Assembly: GCF_004331345.1 (NCBI RefSeq)
Contig: NZ_SJJZ01000001.1
Span: 1,054,001-1,118,000 of the forward strand
DNA: 64,000 bases
DNA from: Kribbella soli
GTDB lineage: Bacteria > Actinomycetota > Actinomycetes > Propionibacteriales > Kribbellaceae
Direction of reading: 5' to 3'
Positions within the stretch are counted from its first letter, which is position 1, and every line of letters begins with the position of its first letter. A program made the position numbers and the translations under genes. Positions 17,751 through 26,005 of the stretch are shown one piece after another. The notes beneath the pieces are model-generated. The model saw only the letters and a list, made by a program, of their open reading frames with translations. It did no database searches and had not been told where the DNA came from.

Positions 17751-18194
17751 TTACTGGGCGATCTGGGTGATCTCGAACGGCTTCGGCTGCTGCGCCGTGT
17801 GCGGGTGCTCCGGACCGGCGTACACCTTCAGCTTGGTCAGCAGCTTCCGGCTCAGGCGGTTCTTCGGGAGCATGCCCCAGACGGCTTTCTCGACGGCCTT
17901 ACGCGGGTCCTTGTCGAGGATCTCGCCGATCGGCGTCGCCGTCAGACCACCCGGGTGACCCGAGTGGCGGTACGCCAGCTTGTCGGTCCGCTTGGTGCCG
18001 GACAGGGCCACCTTGGAAGCGTTGACGACCACGACGAAGTCGCCGCCGTCCACGTGCGGAGCGAACGTCGGCTTGTGCTTGCCGCGCAGCAGGGTGGCGA
18101 TCTGGACGGCGAGCCGACCGAGCGTGACGTCGGTGGCGTCGATCACGTGCCACTCGCGAGTGACGTCAGCAGGCTTCGGGCTGTACGTGCGCAC
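17751..18194 (-). CDS. rplM: 50S ribosomal protein L13
   Basis: 147 residues, normal length. [20 protein letters not shown] near the start and [22 protein letters not shown] in the C-terminal half. First gene of rplM-rpsI-glmM, with a good promoter about 110 bp upstream. Confidence 0.97.
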   Translation of the reverse strand: MRTYSPKPADVTREWHVIDATDVTLGRLAVQIATLLRGKHKPTFAPHVDGGDFVVVVNASKVALSGTKRTDKLAYRHSGHPGGLTATPIGEILDKDPRKAVEKAVWGMLPKNRLSRKLLTKLKVYAGPEHPHTAQQPKPFEITQIAQ

Positions 18195-18300
18195 GGTCGT
18201 TGACCTTCGTTTCTCAGAGGTTGAACAAAACTGGACGTCGGCGAGCGGTCAGCCGACAAGACAGTGTCTGTACCGGACCTGGAACGCACAACAGCAGCCC

Positions 18301-18330
18301 AGAATACCGGCGCGGCCACGTTCGGGTCAA
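18301..18330 (-). promoter_or_regulatory. Promoter of rplM-rpsI
   Basis: On the minus strand TTGACC (18330-18325), 18-bp spacer, TATTCT (18306-18301). It leaves a leader of about 100 nt before rplM. Confidence 0.7.
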
Positions 18331-18360
18331 AGCGAGCCCACACGCCGAGGGGCCCCCGGC

Positions 18361-18389
18361 TTGGAAGCAGCTGAGGACCGCACTAGTTT
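18361..18389 (+). promoter_or_regulatory. Promoter of citrate synthase gene
   Basis: TTGGAA (18361-18366), 17-bp spacer, TAGTTT (18384-18389). Divergent from the rplM promoter; the rest of the 286-bp gap shows no gene. Confidence 0.6.
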
Positions 18390-18480
18390 AGCGGTGAAGA
18401 TTGCAGTCCGAACCCGCGTCCCGCCGGCTGATCTACCCTCATTCATCCAGGCGATGACGCCAGCTTCCGAAGAGGGCATT

Positions 18481-19767
18481 GTGACCGAACAGTCGCTCAC
18501 CGTCCGGGACAACCGGACCGGCAAGGACTTCGACCTTGCCATCACCGATGGCACCATCCGTGCCGCAGACCTCAAGCAGATCAGCGCATCCGACGGCGAC
18601 GGTGGCCTGGCCACCTACGACCCCGGCTTCGTCAACACCGCGTCCTGCCGTTCCTCCGTCACCTTCATCGACGGCGACAAGGGCATCCTGGAGTACCGCG
18701 GGTACCCGATCGAGCAGCTCGCCGAGCAGTCGAACTACCTCGAGGTGGCTTACCTGCTGGTGAACGGCAAGCTGCCGAACAAGGCGGAGTACGAGGCCTG
18801 GGCGCACGACGTGACGTATCACACGTTCGTGCACGAGAACCTGAAGACCTTCATGCAGGGCTTCCGGTACGACGCGCACCCGATGGGCATGCTGCTGGCC
18901 TCGGTCGGCGCGCTGTCCACGTTCTACCCCGAGTCGCGCAACATCTTCGACGAGGAGTCCCGGGCGCTGCAGATCCGGCGGCTGATCGCAAAGATGCCGA
19001 CGCTCGGCGCGTTCGCGTTCCGGCACGCCCAGGGCAAGCCGTACGTGTACCCGGACAACGAGCTCAGCTACACGGCGAACTTCCTGTCGATGCTGTTCAA
19101 GATGAGCGAGCCGAAGTACGCCGCCGACGACCGCCTGGTGCGGGCGCTGGAGATCCTGTTCATCCTGCACGCCGACCACGAGCAGAACGCCTCCACGAAC
19201 GCGGTCCGCGCGATCGGCTCGACCCAGGTCGACCCGTACACCGCGGTGGCCGGCGGGATCGGCGCGCTCTACGGCCCGCTGCACGGCGGCGCCAACGAGG
19301 CGGTGCTGAAGATGCTCCGCCGGATCGGCTCGGTCGACAATGTGCCGTCGTTCATCGAGGGCGTGAAGAACGGCGAAGAGCGGCTGATGGGCTTCGGCCA
19401 CCGGGTCTACAAGAACTACGACCCGCGGGCGAAGATCATCAAGAAGGCCGCCGACGACGTCTTCGAGGTCACCGGGATCAACCCGCTGCTGAAGATCGCC
19501 GTCGAGCTGGAGAAGATCGCGCTGGAGGACGAGTACTTCGTCTCCCGCAAGCTCTACCCGAACGTCGACTTCTACTCCGGCCTGATCTACGAGGCGCTGC
19601 AGTTCCCGCCGGACATGTTCACTGTGCTGTTCGCGATCCCGCGGACCTCCGGCTGGCTGGCGCAGTGGCTGGAGATGCTCGGCGACGGCGACCAGAAGAT
19701 CGCCCGGCCGAAGCAGATCTACACCGGCGCGCGAGGCGTCCAGTACGTCCCGATGGGCGACCGCTGA
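18481..19767 (+). CDS. gltA: Citrate synthase, type II
   Basis: Condenses acetyl-CoA and oxaloacetate at the entry of the TCA cycle. 428 residues from the GTG at 18481, which has GAAGAGG 7 nt upstream; an ATG at 18454 would add nine residues. Family blocks: ILEYRGYPIEQLAEQSNYLE, the substrate His region ILHADHEQNASTNAVR, PLHGGANEAVLKML, and the catalytic MGFGHRVYKNYDPRA, with the Asp in NVDFYSGLIY. Monocistronic, with a terminator immediately after. Confidence 0.96.
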   Translation: MTEQSLTVRDNRTGKDFDLAITDGTIRAADLKQISASDGDGGLATYDPGFVNTASCRSSVTFIDGDKGILEYRGYPIEQLAEQSNYLEVAYLLVNGKLPNKAEYEAWAHDVTYHTFVHENLKTFMQGFRYDAHPMGMLLASVGALSTFYPESRNIFDEESRALQIRRLIAKMPTLGAFAFRHAQGKPYVYPDNELSYTANFLSMLFKMSEPKYAADDRLVRALEILFILHADHEQNASTNAVRAIGSTQVDPYTAVAGGIGALYGPLHGGANEAVLKMLRRIGSVDNVPSFIEGVKNGEERLMGFGHRVYKNYDPRAKIIKKAADDVFEVTGINPLLKIAVELEKIALEDEYFVSRKLYPNVDFYSGLIYEALQFPPDMFTVLFAIPRTSGWLAQWLEMLGDGDQKIARPKQIYTGARGVQYVPMGDR

Positions 19768-19787
19768 CCCCGGAAGAAGATCTAGAG

Positions 19788-19824
19788 CAGCCGCCGCGAA
19801 ACGGACACCGTTTCGCGGCGGCTG
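19788..19824 (+). terminator. Terminator after gltA
   Basis: A perfect 16-bp stem (CAGCCGCCGCGAAACG and its complement) with a 5-nt loop, followed by TTCTTTT. Confidence 0.92.
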
Positions 19825-19936
19825 TTCTTTTGTGGCCGCGCCCGGATACCAGGGATGCGTCTGGGTACCGGTCACCTACATCAGCAGCAAGGTGCGGGCC
19901 TCGCCTCTCTTGCCCTGATCAAGACTTGGAGCGGCG

Positions 19937-20287
19937 ATGCCTGGTCTCACAGTTCAACGTAAAGCCCCTACCGTGGATTTACAGGCTCAGTTGATCGGAA
20001 CCCTCGGGATCGACACCTCAACAAACTGCCTGGTAGTCCGCACCGTCATGAGCACTCCTGCCGTCCCCGACAGACTCGTCGACATCGATGTCGCCTGGCC
20101 TCCAGGCTGGAGTGTCGCACTCCGTGACGGCTCACTCGCCCTGGTTGATGCAACTGGACAGGTGGCCTGCCGGCCAGGCGACGAGATAGCCGTCGGTGGA
20201 GGCTTCGTAGACACAACCCGGATCGGCGTCGTCTCGTGCACAGGCCAGGAGCGGATATTCCAGGCATCCGGGCTCACACGCGTTTGA
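19937..20287 (+). CDS. Small hypothetical protein
   Basis: 116 residues, not recognised by name. The core (LVDIDVAWPPGWSVALRDGS, then GDEIAVGGGFVDTT and SCTGQERIF) looks like a compact beta-rich domain with two Cys residues. Codon use is typical of the genome, GGAG lies upstream of the ATG, and a terminator follows, so it is probably real. No signal peptide with this start; the alternative ATG at 20048 would remove the LIGTLGIDTSTNCLVVR segment, which reads like part of the same domain. Function unknown. Confidence 0.6.
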   Translation: MPGLTVQRKAPTVDLQAQLIGTLGIDTSTNCLVVRTVMSTPAVPDRLVDIDVAWPPGWSVALRDGSLALVDATGQVACRPGDEIAVGGGFVDTTRIGVVSCTGQERIFQASGLTRV

Positions 20288-20334
20288 GCGTTGCTTGTCG
20301 ACAAGGATGCCCGCCGCGGAGCGGTGTCGTTGGA

Positions 20335-20375
20335 AACGGCCCCGGGCGGACGATGGGTCGCGGTCCGGGGCCGTT
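20335..20375 (+). terminator. Terminator between convergent genes
   Basis: AACGGCCCCGG pairs perfectly with CCGGGGCCGTT over a 19-nt loop that itself contains partly paired CGG/CCG blocks. Serves the small hypothetical gene and possibly the convergent SnoaL-like gene. Confidence 0.65.
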
Positions 20376-20390
20376 CGGCGCCTCTGCGGA

Positions 20391-20846
20391 CTAGGACGCG
20401 GCCGGCGCCTCGGCCGGTTCCCGGAGGTGCGCGACGAGTTGGTCCACCTGACCGCGGGCGCGGATCATCGCCAGGTGGTCGATGTAGTCCCGGGACTCCA
20501 CGATCAGCCCGTCCCGCACCCGCAGTACGAAGATCGCCGGCACCCGGAACGGCTCGCCGGTCGCCACGATCGTCCCGGCGTACTCGAACTCGGCCACGAT
20601 CACCTCGGGGTCGGTGGTTTCGTGCACCCGGAGGTTGTCCGGCTGGAAGCGCACCACCTCGGTGACCCGCGGGCCGACCCCGCCGAAGTGCTTGCGGAGC
20701 GCGTCCCGGCTGAGCAGCGGGTGGTCGCCGTACGGGTTCATCGGGTGCCGGACGTCGGTCTGCTCGGCGTACAGCTCGGGCAGGACGGCGAAGTCGCGGT
20801 CGGCGACGCCGTGCACCAGCTTCAGGAAGACCTCTTCAGGAGTCAT
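20391..20846 (-). CDS. SnoaL-like / NTF2-fold protein
   Basis: 151 residues of the nuclear transport factor 2-like fold: FLKLVHGVADRDFAVLPELYAEQTDVRHP, then FQPDNLRVHETTDPEVIVAEFEYAG, and the C-terminal LRVRDGLIVESRDYIDHLAM typical of SnoaL-like cyclase/isomerase relatives. ATG at 20846 follows GAGGAA. Divergent from a TetR regulator with a tandem operator-like repeat between them, so it is probably the regulated target. The substrate is unknown. Confidence 0.85.
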   Translation of the reverse strand: MTPEEVFLKLVHGVADRDFAVLPELYAEQTDVRHPMNPYGDHPLLSRDALRKHFGGVGPRVTEVVRFQPDNLRVHETTDPEVIVAEFEYAGTIVATGEPFRVPAIFVLRVRDGLIVESRDYIDHLAMIRARGQVDQLVAHLREPAEAPAAS

Positions 20847-20867
20847 CGGGTTCCTCACAAGATAAGC

Positions 20868-20904
20868 GGAGTGACGACTTCGAATATATGGAGTCACAAC
20901 TTCG
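20868..20904. promoter_or_regulatory. Tandem TetR-type operator candidate
   Basis: GGAGTGACGACTTCG (20868-20882) and GGAGTCACAACTTCG (20890-20904): a 15-bp direct repeat with 22-bp period. Each copy is an imperfect palindrome of the form GrAGT-N4-ACTyC. It sits just upstream of the SnoaL-like start in the gap facing the TetR gene. Confidence 0.6.
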
Positions 20905-20966
20905 TTTACAACCTCTTGAGAGTTCCTGGCGTCTTCTAGGCTGAGGTGCGACGGAGGGGAGCTGGG

Positions 20967-21515
20967 GTGCGGGCAGACGCGCGGGACAATCGGGCCAGGA
21001 TCATGACGGCCGCGGACGACGTCTTCGGGCAGTCGCCGGGGGCGTCCACCGACGACGTGGCCAGGCTGGCCGGGGTCGGGATCGCGACCGTGTTCCGGCA
21101 CTTCGCGACCAAGACCGAACTGCTCGAGGCCGTCCTGACGCTGCGCCTGGAGCGGATCCGCGACCGGGCCCTGGAGCTGGCTGGGAGCGACGACCCAGGT
21201 CCGGCGTTCTTCGAGTTCTTCACGCAGGTCGTGTCCGAGTCCGCGTCGAAGCTCGCGATCGCCGAAGCGCTGACCGCGGCGGGGGCGGCGGCCGGCGAAG
21301 AGGCGCGGGAGGCCGGTCGCGGGATGCGGGAGGCGTTCAGCGGGTTGCTGACCGCGGCCCAGAAAGCCGGCGCGGTCCGTGCCGATGCGGAGATGCCCGA
21401 GGTGTACGCGTTGCTGATCGGCGCGTCCCGCGGCGCGACCGCGGCCAAGCTCGACCCCGAGACCCGCGACCGGATGCTCGCGCTGATCTACGACGGCCTG
21501 AAGCCTCGCCGGTGA
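20967..21515 (+). CDS. TetR family regulator
   Basis: 182 residues with an N-terminal TetR helix-turn-helix (RIMTAADDVFGQSPGASTDDVARLAGVGIATVFRHFATKTELLEAV) and an all-helical C-terminal ligand domain. The GTG at 20967 was chosen for the GGAGGGG before it; the GTG at 20946 would add seven residues. Probably represses the divergent SnoaL-like gene and itself. Overlaps the next gene by 4 nt (GTGA). Confidence 0.9.
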   Translation: MRADARDNRARIMTAADDVFGQSPGASTDDVARLAGVGIATVFRHFATKTELLEAVLTLRLERIRDRALELAGSDDPGPAFFEFFTQVVSESASKLAIAEALTAAGAAAGEEAREAGRGMREAFSGLLTAAQKAGAVRADAEMPEVYALLIGASRGATAAKLDPETRDRMLALIYDGLKPRR

Positions 21516-22480
21516 AACGCGTCCTCAAGATCGTCGTTGCCCTGCTGCTGCTCCTGATCCTCCCGCTCGGGGCCTACGCGATCTCATTGCGCGTGCAGTA
21601 CGCCGGCGACCCGTCCGCCCGGACCCGCAACCAGGACGCGATCTGGCTCGGTCACGCCTGGGTCGACGGCCGGAAGACCGCCGCCGACGTGACCGCGCTG
21701 GCGCAACGGTTGCAGGGCACCGGCATCCGCGATCTCTACGTGCACACCGGTCCGCTGGAACACGACGGCTCGTTGCCGTTGGCAAAGGTTTCTCCGAAGG
21801 CGCGCTGGTTCGTCGAGGCGGTGCATGCCGCGGCTCCCGCCGTACGAGTGCAGGCCTGGCTCGGTGACGTCGTACAGCCGGGCAAGGACCCCGGTATGAA
21901 CCTCGATGATTCGGCCGTCCGTCAGCGGGTCGTCGCGTCGGCGTCCACCGTTCTGCAGCAGGGGTTTCAAGGCATCCACTACGACTTCGAGCCGGTGCGG
22001 TCCGGGTCGAAGGGCTACCTGGCCGTGCTGGACGAGACCCGTGCGTTGGGTACGACGTTGTCGGTCGCGGCGGCGCAGATCGACCCGCTCTGGTACCTGC
22101 ACGCGATCCCTGTCGACAAGTGGTGGTCGCAGGACTACTTCCGCCAGGTCGCGGAACGGGTCAACCAGGTCGCAGTCATGTCCTACGACACCGCGCAGCC
22201 GCTGGAGTCCTTGTACGGCGGGTACGTCGCCAAGCAGACCAAGCTGGCGCTGGAGGTCACCCCACCGGCCACGGACCTCCTCATGGGCCTCCCGGCGTAC
22301 TGGGAGAACAACCCGAGCCATTGGGGCAACGCGGAGACCGTCAGCGCGGCAGTCCGCGGCGCACGCCTCGGTCTGGGCGACTCGCCTCGTCAGAACTTCG
22401 GTCTGGCCTTGTACGTCGACTTCGCGGCCACCGACGAACACTGGGCGGCGTACCGCGACGGCTGGTGCGTGGCGCCTTAG
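21512..22480 (+). CDS. Membrane-anchored GH18-like protein
   Basis: 322 residues with an N-terminal uncleaved-looking signal anchor (KIVVALLLLLILPLGAYAI, residues 6-24) and an extracytoplasmic (beta/alpha)8-like domain. GIHYDFEPV (Asp158, Glu160) resembles the DxE catalytic end of glycoside hydrolase 18, and VAVMSYDTAQPL, LLMGLPAYWENNPSHWG and GLALYVDFAATDEHWAAY fit later strands of such barrels. A sugar-binding or hydrolytic role at the cell surface is inferred. The GTG start overlaps the TetR stop, so the two genes are cotranscribed. Confidence 0.7.
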   Translation: MKRVLKIVVALLLLLILPLGAYAISLRVQYAGDPSARTRNQDAIWLGHAWVDGRKTAADVTALAQRLQGTGIRDLYVHTGPLEHDGSLPLAKVSPKARWFVEAVHAAAPAVRVQAWLGDVVQPGKDPGMNLDDSAVRQRVVASASTVLQQGFQGIHYDFEPVRSGSKGYLAVLDETRALGTTLSVAAAQIDPLWYLHAIPVDKWWSQDYFRQVAERVNQVAVMSYDTAQPLESLYGGYVAKQTKLALEVTPPATDLLMGLPAYWENNPSHWGNAETVSAAVRGARLGLGDSPRQNFGLALYVDFAATDEHWAAYRDGWCVAP

Positions 22481-24231
22481 AACGGGTTCCAGCGGCTCAG
22501 TAACAGGATGAGTGCGCAGATGGCCACGTAGACCGCGTTGATCAGCAGGACCGGTGAGAACCGGCGAGCGATGGGCTCCTCCGGCAGGCCGGTGTGCGAA
22601 CGCAGACGGAGCGCCTCGAACACGGCTGCGACCTTGGGCAGGTCCCTGTTCGCGATACCGCCGACAACGTGCCAGTCGTCACCTGCCTCCAGGCTGAGCC
22701 CCTCGTCCTCGACCTCGACCGCCTCCACGGCCCGCCACGACAGGCGCCGCTCGAACCAGCCGGTGCGAATCCACAGGTCGGTGGCAGTCGCAGTCACCCG
22801 GAAGAACGCACGTGAGCCGAGCGAGTGCACCAGCTGCGCACCGACGGCCGTCGCCATCAAGGCGGGGAACCATTCGCCCCAGTTCGCAAGGGTCCCGACT
22901 GCAACCGGCCCAACCACCAGTACGCCGATCAGCGCCGGCAGGCTCCACCAGGACCGAGCCTGCAGCGGTACCTCCCACGGCAGCGTCGGCACCTCCAGCG
23001 CCGGATCTACGCTCGGCTTGGACGGCTTGCTGCTGTCTGGGTCCTGCTCTGCCAGGCCTTGCGTGGACTCGGCACGCCACGGCATGCTCCGCGGGGCCCG
23101 GAACGGGCTGACCGGCCGGAGCACCTGATCACCGAGCACGAGCGTCGGCCAGCCGCCCTCAGCCAGGTCACCGACCAGCAGTGCGTCGCCGCGGTACCGC
23201 TTGAGTGTTTCCGCCCACTCCCGCTTGAGCTTCGCCGGTGCGTCGTCTTCGTCCTCGTCGAGAGCACTGAAGGCGTCGAACAACCGCAGGTCGCTCTCCT
23301 CGTCGTCCAGATCGGTCTCGAGAAAGCCCAGCAGGACCGCGCCGTCCGCCGACCGGACCGCGAACGCAGAGGAGATGTCCGGCGCGATCCGGACCGGCAG
23401 GGCCTGTCCGTTCCAGGACCTGCGCGGACGGGCTCTGCGGAGCCGGATGTCGCGCAGCAGAAACAGGACGGCCAGCACCCAGGCGCCACCGGCCACCGTG
23501 TACCAAGGGGTGTAGTCGGCGAGCTCTGCGCGCAGCCGGAGCCAGTCCGGGTCCGCAGGGTCGACGAGGACCGGGACGTCCGCTCCGGTGTCGTAGTCGT
23601 CCACCACGGTCACGGTGTGACTGCTGCCGCTGGGCAGCTGCAGAACGAGGTCTCCGTCCTTGTTCATGCCCTTCACGACAGCGGTCTGCTCGACGGCACG
23701 TCGTAGATGCGTTTCCTCGCGCTGGTCCTGCCAGTGCATCAGACCGAGCGCGGCTGCGCCCACCAGCACCAGACCGCCCGCCACGAGGAGTCTGCTGGTC
23801 ACACCGATCGTTGCTGCAGCCGGCACCTGCACCTGCTGTCGTGGCATCCGCGCAGCCAGGGACCGTTGTCTACTGCGGCTCGTGAAGCTCCAGAGGAGCA
23901 GTACGGCGCACAGGACGCCGTACACGCTCCAGCCGATCCGCGCTGAGGTGATGTCGTCGTACCGGAGGTCTAGGACCATGAACAGCACACCGGCAACCGC
24001 TGCGACGATCGGCCGCCACCACAGCAGGACGAGGGACGCGAAGCAGGCGATCATCGCCAGTGAGAACGTCCGGTCCGGGCCGCAGACCCTGGGGTCGTCG
24101 ATCGAGCAGCCGCCCGTGTCACCGGCGACCGACGCCACGATCGCCCCGAGCCAGACAACCGGCAGGAGCCAGCGGTAGAGCCAGCTCGGAACGACTGTGC
24201 CGGCCCAGCGGGCAGCCAGATCGCCTGTCAT
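22477..24231 (-). CDS. Multi-span membrane protein of unknown function
   Basis: 584 residues, not recognised by name. Four or so hydrophobic spans in the first 180 residues, a DUF3592-like extracytoplasmic loop with DLVLQLPSGSSHTVTVVDDY, a span near residue 250, a long acidic cytoplasmic part (SALDEDEDDAPAKLKREWAE), then two spans and a PH-like patch (RVTATATDLWIRTGWFERRLSWRAVEAVEVED) before a last C-terminal span. The PH-like block recalls bacterial membrane PH domains. Convergent with the GH18-like gene (4-nt overlap of the ends). Function unknown. Confidence 0.75.
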   Translation of the reverse strand: MTGDLAARWAGTVVPSWLYRWLLPVVWLGAIVASVAGDTGGCSIDDPRVCGPDRTFSLAMIACFASLVLLWWRPIVAAVAGVLFMVLDLRYDDITSARIGWSVYGVLCAVLLLWSFTSRSRQRSLAARMPRQQVQVPAAATIGVTSRLLVAGGLVLVGAAALGLMHWQDQREETHLRRAVEQTAVVKGMNKDGDLVLQLPSGSSHTVTVVDDYDTGADVPVLVDPADPDWLRLRAELADYTPWYTVAGGAWVLAVLFLLRDIRLRRARPRRSWNGQALPVRIAPDISSAFAVRSADGAVLLGFLETDLDDEESDLRLFDAFSALDEDEDDAPAKLKREWAETLKRYRGDALLVGDLAEGGWPTLVLGDQVLRPVSPFRAPRSMPWRAESTQGLAEQDPDSSKPSKPSVDPALEVPTLPWEVPLQARSWWSLPALIGVLVVGPVAVGTLANWGEWFPALMATAVGAQLVHSLGSRAFFRVTATATDLWIRTGWFERRLSWRAVEAVEVEDEGLSLEAGDDWHVVGGIANRDLPKVAAVFEALRLRSHTGLPEEPIARRFSPVLLINAVYVAICALILLLSRWNPF

Positions 24232-24268
24232 CGCAGTCCCCCTCCACGGTGTGGAAGAACTGTAAGGC

Positions 24269-25951
24269 TCAGCGAGCGCGTTGGACGCGACCTTCGTCCC
24301 AGACCGGCTCGTCGGGTTCGTAGACCGAGCCGTCGGCGCCGAAGACCAGGTAGCGGTCGAAGCCCCGGGCGAACCAGCGGTCGTGGGTCACTGCGAGGAC
24401 GGTGCCGTCGAACGAGTCGAGGCCCTCTTCCAGCGCTTCGGCCGACTCGACGTCCAGGTTGTCGGTGGGCTCGTCGAGGAGCAGCAGGGTCGCACCGGAC
24501 AGCTCCAGGAGGAGGATCTGGAAGCGGGCCTGCTGACCGCCTGACAGGCTGTCGAAGGTCTGCTCGGCCGCGTGCGCCAGCTCGTACCGGTCCAGCTTCC
24601 GCGACGCCAGCTCGCGCCCCATACCGTCACGGTGGTCGTCACCGCGGTGCAGGATCTCCAGCAACGTCCGACCGACCAGCTCCGGGTGCTCGTGGGTCTG
24701 CGCGAACCAGCCGGGCCGCACGCGCGCACCGAGCTTGGCGTTGCCGGTGTGCGCCACAGACGGGATCTGTACGTCGCCAACAGGCTGGTGCTCCACATCC
24801 GGATCCGAACCACCGTTGGCGAGCAGCCGCAGGAAGTGCGATTTCCCGGACCCGTTGGACCCCAGTACGGCGACGCGTTCGCCGTACCAGACCTCTAGGT
24901 CGAAGGGCTTCATCAGCCCGGTCAGCTCGAGTGCAGTGCACACCACGGCCCGCTTGCCGGTGCGGCCGCCGGTCAGGCGCATGCTGACCTTCTGCTCGCG
25001 CGGCAAGGCCTGCGGCGGACCAGCCTCCTCGAACTTGCGCAGCCGCGTCTGCGCGGCCCGGTAGCGCGAAGCCATGTCGGAGTTGTACGCCGCCTTCTGC
25101 TTGTACATGAGCATCTGTGCGCGCAGCTTGGCGTGCTCCTCGTCCCAGCGCTTGCGCAGCTCCTCGAAACGCTCGAACCGGTGCCGCCGGGCCTCGTGGT
25201 ACGTCGCGAACCCGCCGCCGTGCGTCCACGCGGTATTACCCGCCGCACCGAGCTCCACGGTGACAATCCGAGTAGCGGTGTTGGCCAGCAGCTCCCGGTC
25301 GTGGCTGATGTACAGCACGGTCTTGTCGGAGCTACGCAGCTGCTCCTCCAGCCACCGCTTCCCCGGTACGTCGAGGTAGTTGTCCGGCTCGTCCAGCATC
25401 AGTACTTCGTCCGGCCCGCGCAGCAACGCCTCCAGCACCAGTCGCTTCTGCTCACCACCGGACAGCGTCTTCACCTCACGCCAGCGACAGCGGTCGAACG
25501 GTACGCCGAGTGCGGCCGTCGTACAGACGTCCCAGAGGACCTCCGCGTCGTACCCACCGACCTCGCCCCAGTCCGCCACAGCCTGCGCATACCGGAGCTG
25601 GGTCTTCTCGTCGTCCGCCTCCATCATCTTCTGCTCGGCCTTGTCCAGCTTGGCCGCGGCCTGCTGGATCGCCTCTGGCGCCACACCGAGCAGCAGGTCG
25701 CGCACGGTCGACGCGTCGCGCACCGAGCCGACGAACTGCCGCATCACACCCAGCCCACCGGACCGGGAGATGCTGCCGCTGTGCGGTTTCAGGTCGCCGG
25801 CGACGATCCTGGTGAGGGTGGTCTTGCCCGAACCGTTCGCCCCGACCAGCGCAACCTTCGCGCCGTCCCCGACACGGAACGTGACGTCGTCCAGCAGCAC
25901 CCGCCCATCCGGCAGCTCGAACCCCACACCGGCGACATCCACGTGACCCAT
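24269..25951 (-). CDS. ABC-F family ATP-binding protein
   Basis: 560 residues, two ABC domains in one chain and no membrane spans. Domain 1: Walker A GANGSGKTT (37-45), signature LSGGEQKRL, Walker B LMLDEPDNYLD. A helical linker (about 245-310, rich in Arg/Glu) carries the PtIM-like segment. Domain 2: Walker A GSNGSGKS, signature LSGGQQARF, Walker B LLLLDEPTDNLD. ABC-F proteins act on the ribosome, as translation factors or antibiotic-protection proteins. The ATG at 25951 follows a G-run; longer in-frame starts would read through the divergent gene. Subfamily not determined. Confidence 0.9.
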   Translation of the reverse strand: MGHVDVAGVGFELPDGRVLLDDVTFRVGDGAKVALVGANGSGKTTLTRIVAGDLKPHSGSISRSGGLGVMRQFVGSVRDASTVRDLLLGVAPEAIQQAAAKLDKAEQKMMEADDEKTQLRYAQAVADWGEVGGYDAEVLWDVCTTAALGVPFDRCRWREVKTLSGGEQKRLVLEALLRGPDEVLMLDEPDNYLDVPGKRWLEEQLRSSDKTVLYISHDRELLANTATRIVTVELGAAGNTAWTHGGGFATYHEARRHRFERFEELRKRWDEEHAKLRAQMLMYKQKAAYNSDMASRYRAAQTRLRKFEEAGPPQALPREQKVSMRLTGGRTGKRAVVCTALELTGLMKPFDLEVWYGERVAVLGSNGSGKSHFLRLLANGGSDPDVEHQPVGDVQIPSVAHTGNAKLGARVRPGWFAQTHEHPELVGRTLLEILHRGDDHRDGMGRELASRKLDRYELAHAAEQTFDSLSGGQQARFQILLLELSGATLLLLDEPTDNLDVESAEALEEGLDSFDGTVLAVTHDRWFARGFDRYLVFGADGSVYEPDEPVWDEGRVQRAR

Positions 25952-26005
25952 CCCCCCAGTCTGACGGCCCCGGCAACCCCCACGCGACCAGTTATCGTGG
26001 CGCGC

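Noticed and set aside
17980..18480. Longer citrate synthase start far upstream, antisense to rplM
   Set aside because: The normal N-terminus begins at the 18481 GTG with a ribosome site; the upstream part overlaps rplM and its promoter.
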